A model generated the notes under the pieces. It did not search any database and was not told where the DNA came from. It worked only from the letters and a program-made list of their open reading frames with translations. Positions 1 through 8,151 of a stretch of DNA of 17,524 nt are shown here, one piece after another. Position 1 is the first letter of the stretch, and each line of letters starts with the position of its first letter. A program made the translations under genes and the position numbers. The stretch lies in assembly GCA_025353305.1 (NCBI GenBank), contig JANXQX010000053.1, positions 1 to 17,524 of the forward strand, written 5' to 3'. The stretch comes from Holophagaceae bacterium. GTDB lineage: Bacteria; Acidobacteriota; Holophagae; Holophagales; Holophagaceae.

Positions 1-946
<946 letters not shown>

Positions 947-1540
947 ATGAAGCACCTGGGCATCCTGTCCCGATTGCAGATCCAATTGGCTCCCCTCAAG
1001 CGGGGTGGACGGCCGCATCGTTGGTATGACCCGAGTCCCTTGCTCACCGTTGACCGTTTGCTGCTAACCCCCCGGGGGGCAATCGCGCAGGTGGACGGCC
1101 GTTCTGTGGTGGATGTGCATCATGCCGACCATCCGGACACCCGGTTCGATCCTGACGAGCAGAACACCCTCACCATGGGCTTCACCAGCCACTACCAAGC
1201 CATGCGTGACCGCTTTGGAGAACACATGGCAGACGGTGTGGCCGGGGAGAGCCTGATCGTGGACTGCCCGGTTCCCATCAGGCTCCATGAGGTCGCTCGG
1301 GGCATTCTCATCCGCGGCAAGAACGGTTCGGAAATCCATCTGCGCGAGGTGAGCATCGCCCGCCCCTGTGTGGAGTTCAGCCGCTGGGCGCTTGGAGTGG
1401 AATCCAGCGGCGCCGAACCCGCGCTCCTGAAGGAGGCCCTGCGGTTTCTTGACGAGGGCATGCGGGGATTCCGCATGGGACTGGCGCGTCAATCGCCGGT
1501 GTGGGTGGAGATCGGGGACGAGGTCCTCAGCGCCAACTGA
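947..1540 (+). CDS. MOSC-domain-like protein
   Basis: The product is 197 aa, cytoplasmic (no signal peptide or membrane segment), and most like a MOSC (molybdenum cofactor sulfurase C-terminal) domain protein. The clues are the GESLIVDC segment at residues 100-107 (family: GENL), the small beta motif LHEVARGILIRG at 113-124, and RPC at 139-141. Cys141 would be the conserved MOSC cysteine thought to carry sulfur in cofactor or substrate trafficking. The N-terminal part (DVHHADHPDTRF, then TMGFTSHYQAMRDRFG) also fits MOSC proteins. The ATG at 947 is preceded by GGAGA at good spacing. It is a single gene with no molybdenum-cofactor genes nearby, so the substrate is unknown. The family call rests on motif recognition only; some other beta-barrel fold is possible. 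Confidence 0.6.
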   Translation: MKHLGILSRLQIQLAPLKRGGRPHRWYDPSPLLTVDRLLLTPRGAIAQVDGRSVVDVHHADHPDTRFDPDEQNTLTMGFTSHYQAMRDRFGEHMADGVAGESLIVDCPVPIRLHEVARGILIRGKNGSEIHLREVSIARPCVEFSRWALGVESSGAEPALLKEALRFLDEGMRGFRMGLARQSPVWVEIGDEVLSAN

Positions 1541-1548
1541 AACCGCGG

Positions 1549-1614
1549 CCAAGACCCAATAGTCTGGGCAGCTTCAGCCCAGAGCGTCTGAATCAGGCGC
1601 CCAATGGGTCTTGG
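1549..1614 (+). ncRNA. 66-nt three-way-junction element (structured RNA or DNA palindrome)
   Basis: Three helices can be written directly. P1 pairs 1549-1558 (ccaagaccca) with 1605-1614 (tgggtcttgg), ten perfect pairs. P2 pairs 1563-1569 (tctgggc) with 1577-1583 (gcccaga) around a 7-nt loop. P3 pairs 1584-1590 (gcgtctg) with 1594-1600 (caggcgc), including one G-T wobble, around a 3-nt loop. Junction strands are 4, 0 and 4 nt. It begins 9 nt after the MOSC-like stop and about 100 nt before the mutase-subunit start. It has no U-tract, so it is not a standard intrinsic terminator. It does not look like the cobalamin riboswitch. It could be a 3'-UTR stabiliser, a cis-regulatory leader, or a REP-like palindromic element; strand is assigned from the flanking genes. 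Confidence 0.45.
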
Positions 1615-1662
1615 ATCCAGTTTGGCTAGGCCAAGCCGCTGAAGGACGTGGATGGGGGAATC

Positions 1663-1691
1663 CTTGGGGCAAACCCAGGCTTGGGGCAAAC
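1663..1691 (+). repeat. 12-bp direct repeat, two copies
   Basis: cttggggcaaac occurs at 1663-1674 and again at 1680-1691, a 17-bp period, in the leader just upstream of the mutase-subunit start. The two copies fall on nearly the same helix face only loosely, so a regulator site is possible but unproven. Confidence 0.5.
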
Positions 1692-1717
1692 TCAAGGCAG
1701 GCAGTCCTGGAGTCTCC

Positions 1718-2134
1718 GTGTCCCAAGTACCGACCCACGCACCCATCCGTGTCGTCATCGCCAAGCCGGGCCTGGATGGCCACGACCGGGGCGCCAAGGT
1801 CATCGCGCGAGCCTTGCGGGACGCCGGTATGGAAGTGATCTACACCGGCCTTCGGCAGACGCCCACGCAGATCGCCGCCGCCGTAGTGCAGGAGGACGCC
1901 GCTGTGCTGGGGCTCAGCATCCTGAGCGGCGCCCACAACCAGCTGTTCCCCGAAATCATCCGGCTATTGAAAGCGCAGGGCGCCGACGACGTGTTGGTAT
2001 TTGCCGGCGGCATCATCCCCGACGAGGACATCCCCGCCCTGAAGGCCCAAGGCGTCCGCGAGATCTTCCAGCCTGGCACCAACACCGACGACGTGGTCGA
2101 GTTCATCAAGCGCGAAGTCGCCGCGCGGGGCTGA
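1718..2134 (+). CDS. Stand-alone cobalamin-binding subunit of a methylmalonyl-CoA-type mutase
   Basis: The product is 138 aa and is the B12-binding (small or beta) part of a split acyl-CoA mutase, which rearranges carbon skeletons such as methylmalonyl-CoA/succinyl-CoA. It shows the full cobalamin signature: DGHDRG at 20-25 (Asp20, His22 the lower cobalt ligand, Gly25), SIL at 67-69, and the GG at 97-98 in the loop cradling the dimethylbenzimidazole tail. [16 protein letters not shown] at the N terminus and [12 protein letters not shown] near the end are typical of methylmalonyl-CoA mutase C-terminal domains. I chose GTG at 1718 because GGAG lies at 1709-1712 and the protein then starts right at the domain. 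An in-frame ATG at 1652 would add 22 low-complexity residues encoded by the direct repeat. The catalytic partner is not in the window. 2-Hydroxyisobutyryl- or ethylmalonyl-type mutases remain possible. Confidence 0.88.
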   Translation: MSQVPTHAPIRVVIAKPGLDGHDRGAKVIARALRDAGMEVIYTGLRQTPTQIAAAVVQEDAAVLGLSILSGAHNQLFPEIIRLLKAQGADDVLVFAGGIIPDEDIPALKAQGVREIFQPGTNTDDVVEFIKREVAARG

Positions 2135-2485
2135 TCCCGAATTGCACCCAACGAATTAATCCACCGCCAAGACGCCAAGAGCGCCAAGAGCGCCAAGAAA
2201 AGCAAAACATCAATCATCGCTACCAATCGCTTCGGCCCAAACTCGCCCAATTGGGCGCACGTTAACAGGCTCCTCAACGAAGGAAGCTAACCGGACCAGC
2301 CGCGGCTGAAACGATTGGCAGGGCTGCCTTGCCTGCTATTTCCACCTTAGGCCCTCGCAATTTCATCCTGGTGGCAAGCCTGAAATCAATTCTTGGCGCC
2401 CTTGGCGTCTTCTCGGTATCGGCGCAGCCGATACACGAGACAAAGGGAAATCTGGCGGTGAGTCATTTAAAAAAGCAACTTGGCA
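2135..2485. other. 351-nt non-coding region with tandem and inverted repeats
   Basis: No convincing gene is present. Beyond the repeat listed separately, it contains perfect palindromes cgcccaattgggcg (2244-2257) and cagccgcggctg (2297-2308). It also contains a 13-bp hairpin with one bulged A at 2411-2440, whose core is gtatcggc/gccgatac around gca. The hairpin has no U-tract on either strand. A run of six T on the minus strand (2468-2473) lies just past the stop of the YfaP-like gene, but I found no stable stem before it. Confidence 0.6.
2165..2411. repeat. CGCCAAGAG tandem repeat with a distal inverted copy (possible MITE-like unit)
   Basis: Four tandem units of cgccaaga(g/a) run from 2165 to 2199. 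A 21-bp inverted copy at 2391-2411 matches the reverse complement of 2169-2189 at 20 of 21 positions. The two arms enclose about 200 bp that carry two further palindromes. The arrangement resembles a short non-autonomous element with inverted ends, or two insertions of a dispersed intergenic repeat in opposite orientation. No transposase and no clear target duplication were seen. Confidence 0.45.
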
Positions 2486-3334
2486 TCACTCCTCCACATC
2501 GATGGTGCCGAGCGTCACGGGCCCTGCCCCGGCCAGCACGACGCGTTCAAAACGCCAGCGGCGCTCGGTGTCGGTGCCACCGTCGAGCACGGCCTCCACG
2601 GTGACGCGGCAGGGCTTGGCGCCGCGCCATCCGCCGGTCCAGCGCAGCGTGTAGGTACCGGGCGCCGGGGTTGAATGCGTGTACTCGCCACCCCAGCTGC
2701 ACATGCCGCCGCTGGGCGTGCGGCGGCCCGCCGTGGCCAGCTCTCCGCCGGGTTCCAGAATTTCTAGATTCCCCGAATAGGGCTCTTCGCTTAGAACCTT
2801 GGAAATCCGCAGGCGGGTGCGGCTGGAGGAAACCCACCAGGTTCGCACCACCCGTTTTCCCGCGTCGGGCACCAGGACTTCAAAGCGGTTTTCACCGTTC
2901 GCCGCATCCAGATTCAGCAGGTAGCTGCGCCCCACGCTGAGAGTCAGGGGCTGGACCTGGCCGTTGAACCAGACCATGGCCTTGCGCTCCCGCCAGGCAT
3001 TGCGCTTTTCTTCGGCCTCCCGGGCCAGCCGTTCTTTCCTGAGCTGGTCGGCGCTCTTCTCGGGAACATCCTCGCCATCGCCATCGCCTTCGTAATCGTT
3101 GTCGTAGTTGGGTCGTTCTTCCTCGTCGCTGGGCGGATTCGGATCGTGGGGATCCACGAGCTTGATCCGGATGACCGGATGGGGCTCGCTTTGCCACCCG
3201 CCGAGATCAGGCTTGATTTCCACCCGCCACTGGGTTGGATCCGGCACGTAGGTGGTCGGGGCGGGTTTCTTGGCTTTCTTTTGTGGCGCCGCTGCCAGCA
3301 GCGCGGGGAGCAGGAATAAAATGACGGCGCTCAT
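2486..3334 (-). CDS. Exported YfaP/DUF2135-like protein
   Basis: The product is 282 aa. It starts with a short signal peptide (hydrophobic MSAVILFLLPALLAAA, likely cut after residue 16). Residues about 61-93 form a strongly acidic stretch (DEEERPNYDND, EGDGDGEDVPEK), and 94-118 form a charged, probably helical segment. The beta-rich C-terminal half (from about 119) has a DUF2135-like pattern: NLEILEPGGEL, then TPSGGMCSWGGEYTH, APGTYTLRW, and DGGTDTERRWRFERVVL. In enterobacteria, YfaP (DUF2135) is encoded beside the second type of bacterial alpha-2-macroglobulin, the same neighbourhood as here. Its ATG overlaps the A2M stop as ATGA and has a strong GGAGG. It is therefore inferred to be a periplasmic partner of the A2M. 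The exact role is unknown; the family call is by pattern and context. Confidence 0.62.
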   Translation of the reverse strand: MSAVILFLLPALLAAAPQKKAKKPAPTTYVPDPTQWRVEIKPDLGGWQSEPHPVIRIKLVDPHDPNPPSDEEERPNYDNDYEGDGDGEDVPEKSADQLRKERLAREAEEKRNAWRERKAMVWFNGQVQPLTLSVGRSYLLNLDAANGENRFEVLVPDAGKRVVRTWWVSSSRTRLRISKVLSEEPYSGNLEILEPGGELATAGRRTPSGGMCSWGGEYTHSTPAPGTYTLRWTGGWRGAKPCRVTVEAVLDGGTDTERRWRFERVVLAGAGPVTLGTIDVEE

Positions 3335-6300
3335 TTACGGCCTCCTTCCGTCACGTTCAGAGCCACGCCATCACAGGTGGCCCACTTGGTTTCATTGGAC
3401 ATCAGGCTCAACTTGGCAGGCCGCATCTTATAGCTGCCGGCCATGCCCGCCCGCAGCAGGATGCGGACTCTTGGGCGATACCAGCTCCACACCTGCGGGA
3501 ACAGGAAAGTCACCTTGTCCGCGCGCACTTCGATTCGGGGCTTCACCCAGTTTTCCGTGGTGGCATCGTTTTCAGCGTAGCCGTGGCCTTCCAGCACGAA
3601 GCCTTCAAGTTTCACGGTGGGCTCCAGCCCCGCGGGGATGGGCACTTCCAGCACCGCGTAATCGGCGCTCTGGTTGGATCCCAACTCCAATTCCATCCAG
3701 GCTTCCTCGCCTTGCTTCAATGTCCCGGTCCAGGGCTGGCGTACCCACCCTTGCCTGGCATTTCCGGTTTCCTGCGGCGTTCTCAGACGCCACATTTTAC
3801 GGCCTAGCGATAACCGCATGGGAGCGCTGGATTCGGCCACTTCGGTTGCGTTGGCGCTGCCCGGCACCTGGTAGGCGTAGGTCCAGACCAGCACGCCAGT
3901 GCCACTGGCGGTGATGCCAGCCGCTTTCGGTATGTCCATGGGGTAGAAACCAGGTCGGGGTTCTTTGGTACCCCAACGTTTGTAGGTGGGTTTTTCCATG
4001 GTCTTGAAATTCCAACTGGGGCCGCCCTGGATCGATGCCTGGATGTCTGTTCCTGCCCAGGTGAGTGCGCGGGTCTTCGCCAGATAGGGAACCAGATCCA
4101 CCACCTGCGACGTGGTCCAGGTCGAACACCAACCATAGCCCTGGTACTGCGTGGCCAGGTAGGCCTCGCCACCTCGGATCAAGGCGCTTTGCGGCTTGGC
4201 GAGACACAGAGCCTTCAAGGCTGTCGCGGTGGGCACCAGTTCTCCGCCGATATAGCCATGCCAAGCCTCAGGCGTGGAACCCCAGTTGGCCAGACCGCCA
4301 CGCTGCAAGGCGCTCTGTTCCAGCTTGGCGATCAGAGCAGCCGTTTTGGGGTGCTTGGTTTCCGCAGCCGCGAGAGTGATCATCGCGAGCACGTGGCCGC
4401 CCTTCCATTTACCCTTCAGGACCTTATCCGCTGCGCTATCCACCATGCCGCCGATGGGTTCATCGGTGGAAGCGAGACACATAAGCAGGAAGGCCGCGTC
4501 CCCTTGTGGGTCTGCGAGCTTTCCACGCTCCTGCCTCGATGATTCATGCTCATCCGCCTGCCTCGCCACTGAGCCATAGAGCCGCAGGGCGGCCATGCGT
4601 CCGCGGCGATAGACGCCATCGTCCACTTCGTAGCCCATGCGCTTCATCTGGGCGAAGCTTCGGATGGCGTAGCCCGTCGTGTGCGGGTTCGCATCCACGC
4701 CAAAATCACCGGGCGCGTACCAGCCCCAGCCACCGTTGGGCATCTGGTAGCCGTAGACGCGGAATACGCCATCGCGGATATTGCGGTCCAGATCCACGAG
4801 CTGCTTCCAATCCAGCGTCGGCATGGCGCCATGCTTGACGAGATCGGCCACCAGCACATTGGGCACGAAACTCGACAAGGTCTGCTCCACGCAACCGTAG
4901 GGATAGCCGATGAGGTAGGGCAGCGATGGCGCCATCAGGTGTTCCAGGCTGCCCACGGGCGTGAGCACCAGGCTGGCTTCACCCGCGGCTTTGGGAGGCA
5001 CGGGGATGTTGATGGTTTTCGAGTCTCCATTCAGCACGAGGAAACCCGAGGTGCTGGCGGGCACCAGAGGATCCAGCACCTGCACTTTCTGGCGCTCGGC
5101 ATCTTTCAGTCCGCCGCCTTCGACGCGGGCCGTGACCGCGAGGCTGCCTACTTTATCGGAACCAAGAGGCAGGGCGAACCGGTACTCGCCCTGATCGCTG
5201 ATGTTGAACGTGCCAGTCGTCGCGCCCTTCAGCGCGCCACCGGTCGCTTCCAGCTTGATCGTTCCCTGGATGGATTTTCCGGAGAGGTTGCGCACCATGG
5301 CGATGGCACGGGCTTCTTCACCGACCGCCAGGGTGCGCGGTAGGGTGAGCATCACCTGCAGGGGCTTGCTGGAAGGCTTGGTGGATCGGCCGATGCCGAC
5401 CTTCGTGTCGCCGGTCACGGCCAGCGCCGTGGCCCGCCATCCTGTGAGGTTGTCGGGCAGTTGCAGTTCGGTGGAACCATGGCCGTCCGCGCCAACGGCG
5501 ATCATCGGCGCCCAGTGCGCCGTGTCCTTGAAGTTCTGGCGCACCTTGTCCGCATCATCGCTCTTGAAATCGCCGCGCTTCGTCTGTTTGAGGCTCCACA
5601 CGGGCCGCTGTTTCCGCAAAATATCGTAGAAGCTCCAGTCGGTGCTTCCTGCGCGCACCACCACATGCCGTTTCGTTGGATTGAAAAACCGCACGGGATC
5701 AGGATTCAATTCCTGGCTCAGCGCGTAGATGGCTTCATCCACCACGCCCACAGAGAGGTCGGCCGCGCTTGGCTTTCCGGCTGAATCGCGGATGTCCACA
5801 GCGACCTTCATGGTCTGCCCGGGCTGGTAGCGGTCTTTGTCTGGATGGACTTCCACCGATAACCGGCGATCCAGGCGCGGCACGCGGAGCGGCACTTCCA
5901 CCATCTGGCGGCGGCCTTCGGCCACCACCTCGAAGACCGCCCAGGCATTGGGTTGCATGGCCGCGGTGATGGGCACTTCGAGGATGGCCGTGGTGCCTTG
6001 CACCATCCGTGTGCGCCGTTCTCCCAGGGCTTCATTCTCGATGGCCCAATGCAGCGTCAGCTGCGGGCGCGGCAACTGCACCAGAATACGCGCCGTATCG
6101 CCGGGCTGGTACTCGCCCTTGTCCGCTGAGGCCCGAAGATCCGGCACCGAAGGCAGCGGCGTGCCTTCCCCGGCCACCGTCAGCAGCCGTTGGGCGTTGA
6201 CCACACGTCCTGCGCGGTCCTTGGCTTCTGCCACCAGCAGATAAAGTCCACCTTCCGGAACGGTCAGCTTGGCTTTGGGACCGTTGCCCGATACGATGGT

Positions 6301-8151
6301 CTCCCCAGGTTTGAGGGCCGTGGTGCGCATCCACCAATAGTTGCCTGTTTTCTCGGCAAGGATCTTGGTGACGCGCAGGCTTACCGGCACATCGGTCACC
6401 TCCTTGCCGTCGAGATCCAATACTCTCGAAGTTGCCGTGAAGGCCTTGCCCGGGGCCGCCACCTGCCGGTCGGCGCCCACCAGCAGCACCAGATCGCCCT
6501 TCGAGGCCCGCACCTGGGCCTGGCCGGAATTGCGTTGGCCTGAACTGTCCGCGACTTTCACGACCATGCGGTAGACGCCCTCGCTGTCGGCTTTGGCTGT
6601 ATTGCCCACGCTCGCCTCGCCTGATTCATCGAGATCCACTTGCCCGCTTTCGATGAGTTCGGGAACGGGCCCGGCATCCTCGTCGCCATACCAGACCCAA
6701 CCGCTTTGCCGCTGCTGCACCTTGTAGAGAAACCAGTCGGCCTTCGCGTTGCGCACCGGCGCGCCGTAGAAATAATTGGCCTTCACGCTGAAACTCAGCT
6801 CATCGCCGAGTCCGATTTTCGGTTTGGGCGTTTCCACCGTCACGCCGAAAGCCGGCTTCACGAAGTACTCCACCTTGAACTCGGCTTGGCCCGGGCCTTT
6901 CGGCGCCTGGAATACCACCCGATAAAGGCCCAGGCGGCCTGCATTGGGCAGTTGGATGGTGGTGCCAAAAGTCGCCGTTTCCGCGTTCAGCAGCTTCGCG
7001 CTGCCTTCGGTGACCTTGGTGTCTTCGGGGTCCAGCACCTTGTAGGGCAGGCTCTGCACGCCCTTGGTGATGCGGTTCTCGCCGTCGTCAACACTGCGCA
7101 GGATGGCCTTCACGAAGACTTCCTGGCCTGGGCGGTAGAGCGGCCGCTCGGTGTAGGCGTAGAGCCGCTGGGTGGGTGCCGCGGCGCTTTGGCCCTCGAT
7201 GGCCAACAAGGCGAAGCTCGCGCCGGCCTTGGCCAGCACCACGCGACGGAGGCCTGGCGAAGCCGCGGTTTCGGCGAGTCCGTTGCCGTTGAATACGAGC
7301 GGCTTCGTCTGCCCAGCCTCGAAAAAGGCACCGCTCACGTCAGCGCGGGTGGCGCCATTGCTGGCGTTTACGGCTTCCACGCGCAACCTGCCGCTGTCCT
7401 GATCGGCCATCAGTGCCAGGTCCGTCACCAGCCAGGGCACGTAGGCCGCATCGGTGCCACGCAGGGCTTCGATGAGGTAAAGACCCGCACCCTGGGCCGG
7501 GAGATCCACACGGCTGAGATGGCCCCGATCCCCAGCGTCATCATAAGCATCACCATTTTCGGAATTTCCGGTGTCTTTGGATTTCGTGATTTCCTCTGTC
7601 ACTTTCGGAACCACTTCGGAGATGAAGGTGATGCCCTTCTGCCCTTGGATCGGCAGGGCCGCGCCTTCCCGCACCAGGCCCGCGGAGGAACGCGGGCTAT
7701 GCAGGCGATCGGTCTGTTTTGCCGCGTCGCGAAGCTCCCGGGCCGCGGTGCGATGGGCCGTGACGAAGGCCCGACGCCCGCCCCAAAGCACTGCCTCGCG
7801 CAGCACATCCAGAGGATCGCTGGCGGCGCGGCTGCCTTCCTGGAAGGCATCCTCGCGATTTTGCGCGAGGGTCTTTTTCAGGAAAGATTCAGGGTCCTCC
7901 ACACGATAGATGCGCAGCCGCAGATCCGTGGGAATGGGGCCGGCACTTTCCAGTTGCGCCATCTGCCCGGGCAAGCTGGGCCTCGGCATGGCCAGGGCGC
8001 CCATCCATCCACCTTCGCGCCAAGGCGCGTCCGATGGCTTTGGGGTGCCCGCCATGGGCAGCAGCAGCGCCAAGGGGAGGGCAAACGCCAGAATGGATCG
8101 GAGCCATTTCAATTCGGTTTTTTTCATTACTGCGAAGTTGAAGGATCTCAT
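3331..8151 (-). CDS. Bacterial alpha-2-macroglobulin with thioester
   Basis: This is a 1606-aa exported alpha-2-macroglobulin, a giant protease trap of the periplasm. A signal peptide (KKTELKWLRS, then a hydrophobic run ending PMAGTP) has no lipobox cysteine, so the protein is likely soluble. Macroglobulin MG2-type motifs appear as YTERPLYRPGQ (about 332-342), YQPGDTA (about 679) and YQPGQTM (about 775). VVDEAIYAL lies at 803-811. The A2M domain with a DG...LPDNLTGWRATALAVTG pattern follows at about 877-920. The thioester GCVEQ has Cys1087 (codon 4891-4893), after which the thioester domain begins. A Lys/Arg-rich stretch at about 812-875 could be protease-accessible; this is inference. The ATG at 8151 overlaps the upstream stop (ATGA). 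An ATG at 8127 gives a cleaner signal peptide (MKKTELK) but lacks an evident ribosome site. Its stop overlaps the next gene. No pbpC is nearby. Confidence 0.93.
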   Translation of the reverse strand: MRSFNFAVMKKTELKWLRSILAFALPLALLLPMAGTPKPSDAPWREGGWMGALAMPRPSLPGQMAQLESAGPIPTDLRLRIYRVEDPESFLKKTLAQNREDAFQEGSRAASDPLDVLREAVLWGGRRAFVTAHRTAARELRDAAKQTDRLHSPRSSAGLVREGAALPIQGQKGITFISEVVPKVTEEITKSKDTGNSENGDAYDDAGDRGHLSRVDLPAQGAGLYLIEALRGTDAAYVPWLVTDLALMADQDSGRLRVEAVNASNGATRADVSGAFFEAGQTKPLVFNGNGLAETAASPGLRRVVLAKAGASFALLAIEGQSAAAPTQRLYAYTERPLYRPGQEVFVKAILRSVDDGENRITKGVQSLPYKVLDPEDTKVTEGSAKLLNAETATFGTTIQLPNAGRLGLYRVVFQAPKGPGQAEFKVEYFVKPAFGVTVETPKPKIGLGDELSFSVKANYFYGAPVRNAKADWFLYKVQQRQSGWVWYGDEDAGPVPELIESGQVDLDESGEASVGNTAKADSEGVYRMVVKVADSSGQRNSGQAQVRASKGDLVLLVGADRQVAAPGKAFTATSRVLDLDGKEVTDVPVSLRVTKILAEKTGNYWWMRTTALKPGETIVSGNGPKAKLTVPEGGLYLLVAEAKDRAGRVVNAQRLLTVAGEGTPLPSVPDLRASADKGEYQPGDTARILVQLPRPQLTLHWAIENEALGERRTRMVQGTTAILEVPITAAMQPNAWAVFEVVAEGRRQMVEVPLRVPRLDRRLSVEVHPDKDRYQPGQTMKVAVDIRDSAGKPSAADLSVGVVDEAIYALSQELNPDPVRFFNPTKRHVVVRAGSTDWSFYDILRKQRPVWSLKQTKRGDFKSDDADKVRQNFKDTAHWAPMIAVGADGHGSTELQLPDNLTGWRATALAVTGDTKVGIGRSTKPSSKPLQVMLTLPRTLAVGEEARAIAMVRNLSGKSIQGTIKLEATGGALKGATTGTFNISDQGEYRFALPLGSDKVGSLAVTARVEGGGLKDAERQKVQVLDPLVPASTSGFLVLNGDSKTINIPVPPKAAGEASLVLTPVGSLEHLMAPSLPYLIGYPYGCVEQTLSSFVPNVLVADLVKHGAMPTLDWKQLVDLDRNIRDGVFRVYGYQMPNGGWGWYAPGDFGVDANPHTTGYAIRSFAQMKRMGYEVDDGVYRRGRMAALRLYGSVARQADEHESSRQERGKLADPQGDAAFLLMCLASTDEPIGGMVDSAADKVLKGKWKGGHVLAMITLAAAETKHPKTAALIAKLEQSALQRGGLANWGSTPEAWHGYIGGELVPTATALKALCLAKPQSALIRGGEAYLATQYQGYGWCSTWTTSQVVDLVPYLAKTRALTWAGTDIQASIQGGPSWNFKTMEKPTYKRWGTKEPRPGFYPMDIPKAAGITASGTGVLVWTYAYQVPGSANATEVAESSAPMRLSLGRKMWRLRTPQETGNARQGWVRQPWTGTLKQGEEAWMELELGSNQSADYAVLEVPIPAGLEPTVKLEGFVLEGHGYAENDATTENWVKPRIEVRADKVTFLFPQVWSWYRPRVRILLRAGMAGSYKMRPAKLSLMSNETKWATCDGVALNVTEGGRK

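Noticed and set aside
1549..1614. Intrinsic terminator or cobalamin riboswitch
   Set aside because: No U-tract follows the outer stem, and the element is too short and lacks the conserved B12-box sequence.
2462..2488. Intrinsic terminator after the YfaP-like gene
   Set aside because: Six T residues occur on the minus strand just past the stop, but no stable G+C-rich stem precedes them.
2329..2604. Small plus-strand gene in the repeat island
   Set aside because: No ribosome site, no recognisable protein, and it runs through the repeat arm and hairpin into the antisense of the YfaP-like gene.
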